Source: Staphylococcus pragensis
GTDB lineage: Bacteria > Bacillota > Bacilli > Staphylococcales > Staphylococcaceae
Reading direction: 5' to 3'
Length of the DNA: 64,000 bases
Assembly: GCF_004785665.1 (NCBI RefSeq)
Contig: NZ_SRPJ01000006.1
Span: forward strand, 21,273-85,272
In this document: piece by piece, positions 45,584 through 54,821 of the stretch
Position numbering within the stretch: position 1 is the stretch's first letter
Layout: each line of letters begins with the position of its first letter
The notes under the pieces: model-generated
Database searches by the model: none
What the model was told of the DNA's origin: nothing
The model's input: only the letters and a program-made list of their open reading frames with translations
Program-made: the position numbers and the translations under genes

Positions 45584-46132
45584 TTAGTCCTCTTCAGGAA
45601 TAGGATAATGTTCAAAAATTTGACCTGACTCAATGGCATAGCTTAGATTTTCTAACCACTTACAATATTGTTTAGTATGATCAAGTTGAGCTTGAACCTT
45701 GTCAACTTCTAACTGGGCAGTTTCATCTAGTTCATAATTCTGTTTCGTTTCTTGAAGTAAGGCTTCTGCTTTTTCGACTGCCTCTAAATTTGTATCTACT
45801 TCACGTTCCCATTTTTGGGTGAAGAAGTTACGGAAGAAGTTGAAGAAGTTCTTTTCGGCGATAAAATGCTGTTTACGACTTCCACGCGTGAATTGTTGTT
45901 TAACAATATCGAATTCCTGTAATTTTTTAACACCAGCACTCATACTAGGTTTACTCATTTGAAGGTGTTCTCTCATTTCATCTAATGTCATACTACCTTC
46001 GAATACCATTGTGCCGTATAAATTGCCGACGCTTCTATTCGTTCCATACAAATCCATTGTTTCTCCGATAGAGTTAATCACTAAATCTTTTGCTTCTTCA
46101 ATCTTTTGCTCGTAATTAACTGAACGTGTCAT
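45584..46132 (-). CDS. cudC: CudC, GbsR/MarR-type choline-responsive regulator
   Basis: A 182-aa winged-helix regulator of the GbsR family. The N-terminal half contains the HTH: GNLYGTMVFEGSMTLDEMREHLQMSKPSMSAGVKKLQEFDIVKQQF (about residues 37-82, described in parts), and the C-terminal half is a coiled, charged dimerisation region (VEKAEALLQETKQNYELDET). In B. subtilis GbsR and S. xylosus CudC such proteins repress the choline uptake and oxidation genes and respond to choline. It is divergent from the cudA-cudB genes and convergent with cudT; similar AT-rich motifs lie before both targets. Confidence 0.88.
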   Translation of the reverse strand: MTRSVNYEQKIEEAKDLVINSIGETMDLYGTNRSVGNLYGTMVFEGSMTLDEMREHLQMSKPSMSAGVKKLQEFDIVKQQFTRGSRKQHFIAEKNFFNFFRNFFTQKWEREVDTNLEAVEKAEALLQETKQNYELDETAQLEVDKVQAQLDHTKQYCKWLENLSYAIESGQIFEHYPIPEED

Positions 46133-46350
46133 AGTGCACCTCTATTCTTACTTGTTTATTACTACGAAATAATTAAATTTATACTCGCATTTTCTAATTC
46201 TCAATCATTATAAATTGTTTTATTGAAAGTTTCAAAAGTACATTTTCATTTAAAGAGTTTTTGGTCTTTCATTTTCATAAAAAATCAAGAAATTGTGAAC
46301 GAGGTTAGAGTTTGCATGGCTTAGAAAAGTGTGCTACGCTAGTTCTGTAA

Positions 46351-46382
46351 AATTCGTTAAATAAAAATTTAACAAACTTAAC
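46351..46382. promoter_or_regulatory. Putative CudC operator before cudA
   Basis: AATTCGTTAAAT begins at 46351; GTTAAAT (46356-46362) and ATTTAAC (46367-46373) form a perfect inverted repeat with a 4-base spacer, followed by AAACTTAAC. The same words occur before cudT at 43643. It lies just upstream of the cudA ribosome site. Confidence 0.6.
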
Positions 46383-46391
46383 GGAGGTCGA

Positions 46392-47885
46392 ATGATGGAA
46401 CTTGTAGAAAAATTGTCTAATCGTCAATATATCGATGGTGAATGGGTTGAAAGTTCAAATAAAAATACTAGAGAAATTCTAAATCCTTATAATCAAGAAG
46501 TTATTTTCACTGTTGCAGAAGGCACAGCTGAGGATGCAGAACAAGCTATTCTAGCAGCGCGTCGTGCGTTTGAGGATGGCGAGTGGTCATTAGAAACAAG
46601 TGAAGTCAAAGGTAAAAAAGTAAGAGCAATTGCTGATAAAATTACGGAGCATCGTGATGAACTAGCAAAATTAGAAACATTAGATACTGGTAAGACATTA
46701 GAAGAGTCTTATGCAGATATGGATGATATTGCGAACGTATTTACGTATTTCGCAGGCCTAGCTGATAAAGACGGTGGCGAAATTATTAATACACCTATTC
46801 CAAATACAGAGAGTAAAGTACTTAAAGAACCGGTTGGTGTTGTTACACAAATTACACCATGGAATTATCCATTGCTTCAAGCATCTTGGAAGATTGCACC
46901 AGCATTGGCTACAGGTTGTTCATTAGTAATGAAACCAAGTGAAATCACACCGCTTACTACAATTCGTGTATTCGAATTAATGGAAGAAGTAGGTTTCCCT
47001 AAAGGTGTCATTAACCTTGTATTAAGTAGTGGTGAGGAAATTGGTGATACATTATCAGGTCATAAAGAAGTCGATTTAGTATCATTTACAGGCGGTATTG
47101 AAACTGGTAAACACATTATGAAGAATGCGGCCAACAATGTTACTAATGTGGCATTAGAACTTGGTGGTAAAAATCCAAATATTATCTTTGATGATGCTGA
47201 CTTTGAATTAGCTGTAGATCAAGCGTTAAATGGTGGTTACTTCCACGCAGGACAAGTGTGCTCAGCAGGTTCACGTATCTTAGTTCATAACGATATTAAA
47301 GATGACTTTGAAAAAGCACTTATCGAACGTGTAGGTAAAATTAAATTAGGTAATGGTTTCGATGATGAAACTGAAATGGGTCCAGTCATTTCAACAGAAC
47401 ATCGCGATAAAATTGAAAAATATATGGAAATTGCTAAAGAAGAAGGGGCAACAATCGCGATTGGCGGTAAACGCCCTGACAGAGAAGATTTACAAGAGGG
47501 ATTATTCTTTGAACCAACAGTTATTACGGATTGTGATACATCAATGCGTATTGTTCAAGAAGAAGTATTTGGTCCAGTTGTAACTATTGAAGGCTTCTCA
47601 GATGAAGAAGAAGCGATTCGCTTAGCTAATGATTCTATTTATGGTTTAGCTGGCGCAGTGTTCTCAAGAGACATTGGAAAAGCGCAACGTGTCGCAAACA
47701 AACTTAAACTTGGCACAGTTTGGATTAATGATTTCCATCCTTATTTCGCTCAAGCACCATGGGGTGGATACAAACAATCAGGTATTGGTCGTGAATTAGG
47801 TAAAGAAGGCTTAGAAGAGTACTTAGTAAGTAAACATATTTTAACTAATACACAACCAGAACCAGTAAATTTCTTTAGTAAGTAA
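46392..47885 (+). CDS. betB: Betaine-aldehyde dehydrogenase (CudA/BetB/GbsA)
   Basis: A 497-aa NAD(P)-dependent aldehyde dehydrogenase oxidising betaine aldehyde to glycine betaine, an osmoprotectant. Motifs in order: TPWNYPLLQASWKIAPALATGCSLV near residue 155, KPSEITPLT near 180, LSSGEEIGDTLSGH near 217, SFTGGIETGKHIM near 237, LELGGKNPNIIFDDADFE near 257 (general base Glu) and GQVCSAGSRI near 290 (nucleophile Cys). GGAGGT precedes tandem ATG codons at 46392 and 46395; either could be used. It is followed by choline dehydrogenase after a 136-base gap. Induction by choline through CudC is expected. Confidence 0.92.
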   Translation: MMELVEKLSNRQYIDGEWVESSNKNTREILNPYNQEVIFTVAEGTAEDAEQAILAARRAFEDGEWSLETSEVKGKKVRAIADKITEHRDELAKLETLDTGKTLEESYADMDDIANVFTYFAGLADKDGGEIINTPIPNTESKVLKEPVGVVTQITPWNYPLLQASWKIAPALATGCSLVMKPSEITPLTTIRVFELMEEVGFPKGVINLVLSSGEEIGDTLSGHKEVDLVSFTGGIETGKHIMKNAANNVTNVALELGGKNPNIIFDDADFELAVDQALNGGYFHAGQVCSAGSRILVHNDIKDDFEKALIERVGKIKLGNGFDDETEMGPVISTEHRDKIEKYMEIAKEEGATIAIGGKRPDREDLQEGLFFEPTVITDCDTSMRIVQEEVFGPVVTIEGFSDEEEAIRLANDSIYGLAGAVFSRDIGKAQRVANKLKLGTVWINDFHPYFAQAPWGGYKQSGIGRELGKEGLEEYLVSKHILTNTQPEPVNFFSK

Positions 47886-48021
47886 AGCGTAATGTTAGAA
47901 GTAAGGGACCGTTAATTACAAGCTATAACGGTCCTGTTTATATGGATTGTGAAATAAGCGTATCGAACTTAAAGACAAATGAGATAAACAGAGTGACATT
48001 TTAAGGGAGGACGAATTCAAT

Positions 48022-49728
48022 ATGAGTAATAAAAAAGCATATGATTACGTCATTATTGGTGGCGGTAGTGCTGGATCAGTACTAGGTAATCGTTTAACTG
48101 AGGATAAAGATAAAAATGTATTAGTATTAGAAGCTGGACGCAGTGACTATCCATGGGACCTATTTATTCAAATGCCTGCAGCATTAATGTTCCCATCAGG
48201 TAATCCATTTTACGATTGGATTTATCAAACGGAAGAAGAACCACATATGGGACGTAAAGTAGACCATGCCCGTGGTAAAGTACTAGGTGGTTCAAGTTCT
48301 ATCAACGGTATGATTTATCAACGTGGTAACCCAATGGATTATGAAGGTTGGGCAGAGCCAGAAGGTATGGAAACATGGGACTTTGCACACTGTTTACCAT
48401 ATTTTAAACGTTTAGAAAAAACATATGGTGCAGCACCATATGATCAATATAGAGGACATCAAGGACCAGTGAAATTAAAACGTGGTCCAGCAACAAATCC
48501 TTTATTCAAATCATTCTTCGATGCTGGTGTTGAAGCAGGTTATCATAAAACAAAAGACGTGAATGGTTATAGACAAGAAGGCTTTGGACCATTTGATAGC
48601 CAAGTGCATAATGGTCGTCGTGTGTCAGCTTCAAGAGCGTACTTACATCCAGCAATGAAACGCAAAAATTTAACGGTTAAGACACGTTCATTCGTTACTA
48701 AAATTCATTTTGATGGTAATAAAGCAACAGGCGTAACATTTAAACGTAATGGTAGATATCATACAGTTGAAGCTGGTGAAGTGATTTTATCTGGTGGTGC
48801 ATTTAACACACCACAATTATTACAATTATCAGGTATTGGTGATGCTGAATTCTTAAAATCTAAAGGTATTGAACCTCGTATGCATTTACCAGGTGTAGGC
48901 GAAAACTTTGAAGACCACCTTGAAGTTTACATTCAACATAAATGTAAAGAACCGGTATCATTACAACCAAGTTTAGATATCAAACGCATGCCTTGGATTG
49001 GATTACAATGGATATTTGCACGTAAAGGTGCCGCAGCATCTAACCATTTCGAAGGTGGCGCATTTGTAAGATCAAATGATCAAGTTGATTATCCAAACTT
49101 AATGTTCCATTTCTTACCAATTGCAGTAAGATATGACGGACAAAAAGCACCAGTTGCACACGGTTACCAAGTGCATGTGGGACCTATGTATTCTAATTCT
49201 CGCGGTAGCTTGAAGATTAAATCAAAAGATCCTTTTGAAAAACCAAGCATTGTATTTAATTACCTATCAACAAAAGAAGATGAGCAAGAATGGGTAGAAG
49301 CAATCCGCGTAGCAAGAAATATTTTATCTCAACATGCAATGGATCCTTACAATGGTGGCGAAATCTCACCAGGACCATCTGTTCAAACAGATGAAGAAAT
49401 ATTGGATTGGGTACGTAAAGATGGCGAAACTGCCTTACACCCTTCATGCAGTGCGAAAATGGGACCTGCATCAGATCCAATGTCAGTGGTTGACCCATTA
49501 ACAATGAAAGTACATGGTATGGAAAATTTACGTGTTGTCGATGCTTCAGCTATGCCAAGAACAACAAATGGCAATATTCACGCACCTGTATTAATGCTTG
49601 CTGAAAAAGCAGCAGACATTATTCGTGGCAAAGAACCACTTGAACCACAATACGTGGACTACTATAAACATGGCGTGAGCGATGAAAAAGCAGGCGCAAT
49701 GGAATTTGACCCTTATTATACACACTAA
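48022..49728 (+). CDS. betA: Choline dehydrogenase (CudB/BetA), GMC oxidoreductase
   Basis: A 568-aa FAD-dependent GMC-family enzyme oxidising choline to betaine aldehyde. The dinucleotide motif [16 protein letters not shown] is at residues 11-26, the GMC signature [26 protein letters not shown] near 77-102, [15 protein letters not shown] near 260, and the active-site region [10 protein letters not shown] near 473 and [18 protein letters not shown] near 517. The membrane-associated enzyme feeds the respiratory chain. GGGAGG precedes the ATG. The set cudT-cudC-betB-betA makes a complete choline-to-betaine pathway. Confidence 0.93.
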   Translation: MSNKKAYDYVIIGGGSAGSVLGNRLTEDKDKNVLVLEAGRSDYPWDLFIQMPAALMFPSGNPFYDWIYQTEEEPHMGRKVDHARGKVLGGSSSINGMIYQRGNPMDYEGWAEPEGMETWDFAHCLPYFKRLEKTYGAAPYDQYRGHQGPVKLKRGPATNPLFKSFFDAGVEAGYHKTKDVNGYRQEGFGPFDSQVHNGRRVSASRAYLHPAMKRKNLTVKTRSFVTKIHFDGNKATGVTFKRNGRYHTVEAGEVILSGGAFNTPQLLQLSGIGDAEFLKSKGIEPRMHLPGVGENFEDHLEVYIQHKCKEPVSLQPSLDIKRMPWIGLQWIFARKGAAASNHFEGGAFVRSNDQVDYPNLMFHFLPIAVRYDGQKAPVAHGYQVHVGPMYSNSRGSLKIKSKDPFEKPSIVFNYLSTKEDEQEWVEAIRVARNILSQHAMDPYNGGEISPGPSVQTDEEILDWVRKDGETALHPSCSAKMGPASDPMSVVDPLTMKVHGMENLRVVDASAMPRTTNGNIHAPVLMLAEKAADIIRGKEPLEPQYVDYYKHGVSDEKAGAMEFDPYYTH

Positions 49729-49744
49729 ATATTTATAGTCAGTA

Positions 49745-49778
49745 GGCTGGGATATTATTAAATATCTCAGCCTTATTT
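49745..49778 (+). terminator. Terminator after betA (GGCTGGGA-type hairpin)
   Basis: GGCTGGGATATT (49745-49756) pairs with AATATCTCAGCC (49761-49772), followed by TTATTT. The same GGCTGGGA...TCTCAGCC element recurs at 53836. Confidence 0.82.
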
Positions 49779-49994
49779 AGCATATTGGCAAGTACTGACT
49801 GGTTTAAAAATGCGTTTCAATTAGGTTTTCAAATATAGTCATTATTATAGGAGACATGAAATTTTTTTATAAATTCGATTTCTGCTCTCCTCTCATTTTT
49901 ATATTTGAACCTTTAAGTCAAACCTCCTAGCAACAATTTTAATTTTTAAAGGAATATAATGAAGGAAAGAAATGAAGAAGGAGTGGGAGAAGAG

Positions 49995-51173
49995 ATGACA
50001 AAAGATTTAGTGAAACGTTTACAAGATAAAGAAGAACGTATGATTGAAATACGTCGTCATTTACATGAACATCCAGAACTTTCATTTGAAGAAAAAGAAA
50101 CGCCTAAATATATTGCTGATTTCTATAAAGATAAAGATTGTAAGGTAGAAACGAATGTAGGAGAAAATGGTGTGAAAGTCACGATCGACAGTGGTGAACC
50201 TGGTAAAACAATCGCTATTCGCGCTGACTTTGATGCACTTCCTATTCAAGAAGATACAGGTCTTTCTTTCGCCTCTAAAAACGATGGTGTCATGCATGCA
50301 TGTGGTCACGATGCTCACACTGCGTACATGCTTATTTTGGCAGAAACTCTAATTGAGATGAAAGACCAATTTAAAGGTAAGGTCATTGTCATTCATCAAC
50401 CAGCAGAAGAAATGCCTCCTGGTGGTGCAAAAGGTATGATTGAAGATGGCGTTTTAGAGGGCGTAGATCATGTACTAGGCACGCATGTGATGACGAATAT
50501 GGAGCCTGGTAAAGTGTATTACCGTACAGAGAATGTCCAAACAGGACGTTCATATTTTAAATTAACAGTTCAAGGCAAAGGTGGACACGGCTCATCACCG
50601 CATACAGCTAATGATGCGATTGTAGCGGGTGCTAACTTTGTGACTACTGCTCAAACTGTAGTATCACGCCGACTTAATCCGTTTGAAACTGGTGTAATTA
50701 CAATTGGTTCTTTTGATGGAAAAGGGCAATTCAATGTAATTAAAGATAAGATTGTACTTGAAGGCGATGTACGTGCACTTACAGATGCTACGCGTGACCG
50801 TATTGAAGAGGAATTAAACCAGTTAGTTAAAGGACTTGAAGCAACGTTCGGTGTCAAATGCGACTTTGAATTTAGTAAAGATTACCCAGCATTGTATAAC
50901 GATCCAGAGTTTACGGAATATGTAGCGAAAACGATTGAAAATGCAGATTTAGCAGATGTTAAAGGTGTCGAAGAATGTGAAGCACAACCACCATCTGAAG
51001 ACTTTGCGTTTTATGCGAAAGAATTACCAAGTACATTTATTTACTCAGGTGCAGCGCCACAAGACGGTAAAGCATACCCACATCATCATCCTAAATTTAA
51101 AATTGATGAATCATCTATGCTTGTAGCAGCTGAAGCGGTTGGCGCAGTCGTGTTAGACTACTTAAATTCTTAG
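49995..51173 (+). CDS. M20-family amidohydrolase (IAA-amino acid/N-acyl hydrolase type)
   Basis: A 392-aa metallopeptidase-like amidohydrolase. Metal-binding motifs include IRADFDALPIQEDTG near residue 76, MHACGHDAHTAYMLILAE near 99-116 (Cys/His ligands), HQPAEEMPPGGAKGMIEDG near 134 and VLGTHVM near 160; the dimerisation domain follows (GKGGHGSSPHTANDAI near 197), and PSEDFAFYAKE near 335 holds another ligand. These enzymes release amino acids from N-acyl derivatives. I prefer the ATG at 49995 with GGAGT/GGGAG upstream; an in-frame ATG at 49959 would add 12 charged residues. Substrate not determinable. Confidence 0.85.
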   Translation: MTKDLVKRLQDKEERMIEIRRHLHEHPELSFEEKETPKYIADFYKDKDCKVETNVGENGVKVTIDSGEPGKTIAIRADFDALPIQEDTGLSFASKNDGVMHACGHDAHTAYMLILAETLIEMKDQFKGKVIVIHQPAEEMPPGGAKGMIEDGVLEGVDHVLGTHVMTNMEPGKVYYRTENVQTGRSYFKLTVQGKGGHGSSPHTANDAIVAGANFVTTAQTVVSRRLNPFETGVITIGSFDGKGQFNVIKDKIVLEGDVRALTDATRDRIEEELNQLVKGLEATFGVKCDFEFSKDYPALYNDPEFTEYVAKTIENADLADVKGVEECEAQPPSEDFAFYAKELPSTFIYSGAAPQDGKAYPHHHPKFKIDESSMLVAAEAVGAVVLDYLNS

Positions 51174-51297
51174 TCCAATATAGGAAAATAATTACATCTA
51201 ATCTACACTTTCGGCAAAACTGTCTCTATTGCACCACTAGTTTTGAGGTTATTTTTCATGATAGTATAAGCATATATTGGAAGACTGGGGTGAGATA

Positions 51298-51513
51298 ATG
51301 AGTTTTTATGATTTTATGCAAGGATTTGTGGACGACCAAACCCCGTTAGGTGAACTTGCGCAATGGATTAATGAAGATCATTCTTTCCCAAAGCAAGAAC
51401 GTCTCTCAGCTAATATATTAGATTATTTTATAAACTTTCCAACTTTAGATCATGAATTTTTGGAAATTGTAAAACGCTCAATTTCATTATATGAACAACA
51501 AGGTCGAAGCTAG
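51298..51513 (+). CDS. YozE-like small protein (71 aa)
   Basis: A 71-aa all-helical protein resembling the YozE SAM-like family: MSFYDFMQGFVDDQTPLGEL, then INEDHSFPKQ (a conserved D-x-x-FPK pattern), ILDYFINFPTLDHEFLEIVKRSISLYEQQ. YozE-type proteins are soluble four- or five-helix bundles of unknown role. The ATG at 51298 has GGGGTGAG upstream; an in-frame ATG at 51277 lacks a site. It stands 50 bases before the next gene and could be co-transcribed with it. Confidence 0.82.
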   Translation: MSFYDFMQGFVDDQTPLGELAQWINEDHSFPKQERLSANILDYFINFPTLDHEFLEIVKRSISLYEQQGRS

Positions 51514-51562
51514 AAAGATATTAAAAACTTAATACTAGTTTAGAAATGAAGGAATAACAGAT

Positions 51563-52036
51563 ATGATTTTAGAAGACAGTTATAAAACATATGTAATTGA
51601 AGAAGTAGATCACCAATTAATGACAATTCCAAAAAATAATGATACGCAAAATTATAGTATTTTAGAAGAAATTAATGAATTATCTAATAATTCATTTTGC
51701 GTGCTAAATCATTTATTTGTTAATGAAGGTATGGAAGAAGAATTTGAGAAGAAATTCTTAGAACGTCCTAAATATTTGCAAGATGAACTAGGATTTAAAG
51801 CTTTGCGCTTTTTACGTCCTCATATTGCACACCGTCATTATATTATTTTGACATTATGGGAAGATTGCCAAGCGTTTTATGATTGGCAGAACTCTGAAGC
51901 TTATAGTAAAACACATAAAAAAAGAGGCACTAAAGAAGGGGTAGACCGTAATATAGTGAATCGAGATTTATCATATAATGTACGTATTGAGTTGGCTGGA
52001 TTAGAAGCTACAATAGACGTAAACGATATTTTCTAA
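51563..52036 (+). CDS. HmoB-like ABM-domain protein (possible heme-degrading monooxygenase)
   Basis: A 157-aa protein with an N-terminal variable part and a C-terminal antibiotic-biosynthesis-monooxygenase (ABM) ferredoxin-like domain from about residue 50. FCVLNHLFVNEGMEEEFEKKFLERP, GFKALRFLRPHIAHRHYIILTLWED and AFYDWQNSEAYSKTHKKRGTKEGVD strongly resemble B. subtilis HmoB. IsdG/HmoB-type enzymes open heme to release iron; the usual heme-ligand His and Asn/Trp positions look present (H near 70, W in LTLWED). No Fur box was found upstream. A dead-end ABM protein of other function, such as TRAP-like, is possible. Confidence 0.72.
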   Translation: MILEDSYKTYVIEEVDHQLMTIPKNNDTQNYSILEEINELSNNSFCVLNHLFVNEGMEEEFEKKFLERPKYLQDELGFKALRFLRPHIAHRHYIILTLWEDCQAFYDWQNSEAYSKTHKKRGTKEGVDRNIVNRDLSYNVRIELAGLEATIDVNDIF

Positions 52037-52201
52037 CATGATAAGATTAAGTTTCTTGAGACCTGTCACTTTGGGTTTAGAGACTTAATCTTTTTAATTT
52101 ACACAGGCTGTACTATTTAAAATCATTACCATAAGTGGTATATTTTAATGCGTTAAAGAAATTGAAAGCAAGCACGAATGAGAAGGGAAAGGAAGTTTAA
52201 T

Positions 52202-53794
52202 ATGAAGAATTCAAACTTACTTGCACCGGAAACGTATAACATTGTTTCTGAAATTGAGAAACACGCTTCAGATGCAACTAAAAAAGCACTGATTTATGAA
52301 AATGGAATCGATGAACCTATCACCGTTACATATTCTGAATTAATCAATAATGCGAATAAAGTAGGCCATGTATTGTTAAAACATGGGTTAAAAAAAGGCG
52401 ATAAAGTATTAATTATGATGCCACGTTCCATCATGACATATGAACTTTATATTGCAGCATTAAAATTAGGCATTGCGATTATTCCAAGTTCTGAAATGTT
52501 AAGAACGAAAGATTTACAATATCGTATTACCCATGGGGAAATTAATGCGGTTATCGCTAAAGCAGATTTCATCAAAGAATTTAAAAATATTAAAGAATAT
52601 GATAACTTAACTAAATTTATTGTAGATGGACATGAAACAGATTGGATTAGTATTGAAGATGAAAAAGAAGGACAAAATACATCACTAGAAATGGCTGATA
52701 CAACTAGAGACGATATCGCTATTTTGTCATATACTTCTGGTACGACAGGTAACCCCAAAGCTGTAACACATTCTCATGGATGGGGTTACGCCCATATGAA
52801 AATGGCACCAGAACATTGGTTATGCATCAAAGAAGATGACTTAGTGTGGGCAACTGCTGCACCTGGTTGGCAAAAATGGGTATGGAGTCCATTCTTATCT
52901 ATTATGGGTTCAGGCGCTACTGCTTTCGTTTATAATGGTAAATTCAATCCATCACGTTACTTAGAATTATTACAAGATTTTAAAATTAATGTGCTTTGCT
53001 GTACACCAACGGAATATCGTATGATGGCGAAATTAAATAATTTACAAGATTATAACTTAGAGCATCTGCATAGTGCTGTATCAGCCGGTGAACCGTTAAA
53101 CCGTGAAGTTGTAGAACAATTCCGTAAAAACTTTAACTTAACGGTACGCGACGGTTATGGTCAAACGGAAAGTACGTTACTCATTGGTTTCTTAAAAGAT
53201 ACAGACCCACGTCCAGGCTCAATGGGTAAAGAAATTCCAGGAAGTCATGTAACTGTAGTAGATGACGATGGTAATAAAGTGGATACTAGTGTCAAAGGTA
53301 ATATTGCATTGCCACTAGATTTCCCTGGACTTTTCAAAGGTTATTATAAAGATGAAGAACGTACGAAAGCGGCTCAAGCTGGCGACTATTACATCACTGG
53401 TGATTTAGCCCATATTGATGAAGATGGTTATTTCTGGTTTGAAGGCCGTCGTGACGATATCATCATTAGTTCAGGATATACGATTGGACCGTTTGAAGTA
53501 GAGGACGCGTTAACTAACCACCCAGCTGTAAAAGAATGTGCAGTAGTGGCAAGTCCTCATGCTATTCGCGGTAATATAGTAAAAGCATTTGTGATTTTAC
53601 AAGATGAGTATACTGGTGATGATGCATTAGTGAAAGAATTACAAACATTTGCGAAACAAGAAGTAGCACCATATAAATATCCGCGTGCAATCGAGTTTGT
53701 AGAAGATTTACCAAAAACTAATTCAGGTAAAATTCGTCGTGTGGAATTACGTGATGCAGAAGTTGAGAAGTATCGCGCAGAACACGGTGAATAA
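52202..53794 (+). CDS. mbcS: MbcS-like acyl-CoA synthetase (AMP-forming)
   Basis: A 530-aa ANL-superfamily acyl-CoA ligase of the medium/branched-chain (AcsM) group. The AMP-binding motif is LSYTSGTTGNPKAVTHSH near residue 177, the A5 motif is RDGYGQTESTLLIGF near 310, and TGDLAHIDEDGYFWFEGRRDDIIISSGYTIGP (A7/A8) is near 400-430, with the catalytic Lys in PKTNSGKIRRVEL near 508. The close resemblance and the neighbourhood (choline genes, YozE, ABM protein) match S. aureus methylbutyryl-CoA synthetase MbcS, which activates branched carboxylic acids for anteiso fatty acids. ATG at 52202 with AAAGGAAG; an upstream in-frame ATG at 52178 is unsupported. A TACCA-taag-TGGTA palindrome at 52127 may be an operator. 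Confidence 0.8.
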   Translation: MKNSNLLAPETYNIVSEIEKHASDATKKALIYENGIDEPITVTYSELINNANKVGHVLLKHGLKKGDKVLIMMPRSIMTYELYIAALKLGIAIIPSSEMLRTKDLQYRITHGEINAVIAKADFIKEFKNIKEYDNLTKFIVDGHETDWISIEDEKEGQNTSLEMADTTRDDIAILSYTSGTTGNPKAVTHSHGWGYAHMKMAPEHWLCIKEDDLVWATAAPGWQKWVWSPFLSIMGSGATAFVYNGKFNPSRYLELLQDFKINVLCCTPTEYRMMAKLNNLQDYNLEHLHSAVSAGEPLNREVVEQFRKNFNLTVRDGYGQTESTLLIGFLKDTDPRPGSMGKEIPGSHVTVVDDDGNKVDTSVKGNIALPLDFPGLFKGYYKDEERTKAAQAGDYYITGDLAHIDEDGYFWFEGRRDDIIISSGYTIGPFEVEDALTNHPAVKECAVVASPHAIRGNIVKAFVILQDEYTGDDALVKELQTFAKQEVAPYKYPRAIEFVEDLPKTNSGKIRRVELRDAEVEKYRAEHGE

Positions 53795-53835
53795 TTAAAT
53801 CTGGTTATTAAAATAATAAATAATATTATGAAAAT

Positions 53836-53867
53836 AAGGCTGGGACGAATGTCTCAGCCTTGTTTAG
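53836..53867. terminator. GGCTGGGA-type terminator hairpin
   Basis: AAGGCTGGGAC (53836-53846) pairs with GTCTCAGCCTT (53851-53861), with one wobble pair, over a GAAT loop. It sits between convergent genes and is a second copy of the element at 49745. Confidence 0.82.
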
Positions 53868-53917
53868 TGTATTTAATAGTATTTAATTTGGTTAAATTAA
53901 AGGTTAGCGATGAGACA

Positions 53918-54688
53918 CTATCTAGCTGTGTATCCACCATCAACTGTTAGTGCTGCACCTGTAATAAAACGTGCTTCATCACTAGCTAAGAATAATACTG
54001 CATTAGCAACATCTACTGGTTCTCCTAAGTAGCCGATAGGATGGCGTTCAGACATTTTAGCTGTATAAGCTTCTAAACCACCTTCAGTTTCTTCACCTAA
54101 CTTTTTAACTAATGGCGTTAAAATAGTTCCTGGATGTACAGAGTTAACGCGAATATGATCTTTACCAAAGCTAATGGCATCTTGACGTGTCATATTTGTG
54201 ACTGCACCTTTAGCGGCAGCGTATGGCGTTAATTCGTCTGTACCCACTAATCCTAAGATAGAAGAGAAGTTGACGATTGAACCGCCACCATTATCACGTA
54301 ATAAAGGTACTGCATGTTTAGTACAGAAGAATACGCCTTTGACATCAACTGCAAAGACTTGATCCCATTCTTCTTCAGTTAATTGATCTGTGGTTTTATC
54401 TGCACCAGTAATGCCTGCACAATTAATTAGAATATCTAATTTACCAATATCTTGTTTAATATGATTAAAAGTCTCTTCCACGCTTGTTTCCTTTGATACA
54501 TCTAGCACATAACCATAAACATTATTATTAGTAGATTTTGAGAGTGATTGAACTGCCTCGTTAACGACATCTTCTTTTAAATCTGGCACGATGACTATTG
54601 CGCCTTCTTCGACAAAATGTTTAGCAGTTTCGTATCCCATACCACCGCCAGAACCTGTAATTAATGCAACTTTATTTTCTAATCTCAT
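53918..54688 (-). CDS. Short-chain dehydrogenase/reductase (classical SDR)
   Basis: A 256-aa classical SDR. Cofactor motif TGSGGGMG is at residues 11-18; the PDLKED at 35-40 puts an Asp after beta-2, favouring NAD(H). INCAGITG (NAG motif) is near 88, the catalytic Ser in VNFSSILG near 140, and YAAAK near 155, with a C-terminal GAALTVDGGYTAR. It is divergent from the LysR pseudogene, which begins 133 bases away and was presumably its regulator. Substrate is unknown (glucose, acetoin and 3-hydroxyacyl dehydrogenases share this layout). Confidence 0.87.
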   Translation of the reverse strand: MRLENKVALITGSGGGMGYETAKHFVEEGAIVIVPDLKEDVVNEAVQSLSKSTNNNVYGYVLDVSKETSVEETFNHIKQDIGKLDILINCAGITGADKTTDQLTEEEWDQVFAVDVKGVFFCTKHAVPLLRDNGGGSIVNFSSILGLVGTDELTPYAAAKGAVTNMTRQDAISFGKDHIRVNSVHPGTILTPLVKKLGEETEGGLEAYTAKMSERHPIGYLGEPVDVANAVLFLASDEARFITGAALTVDGGYTAR

Positions 54689-54821
54689 AATTATCCCTCT
54701 TTTTGAAAATTTAAAAAATAAATAACGTACAATTTTATGGTAGCATCAGAAATTGATAATGTATAATTCATAATAAGCATGTATTAATAACTTGAAGTTA
54801 TTAATTGAAAGGGATATTTAT

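Noticed and set aside
51563..52036. Assignment of the ABM protein as S. aureus TRAP
   Set aside because: The sequence resembles HmoB much better than the S. aureus TRAP sequence I remember, although both share the ABM fold.
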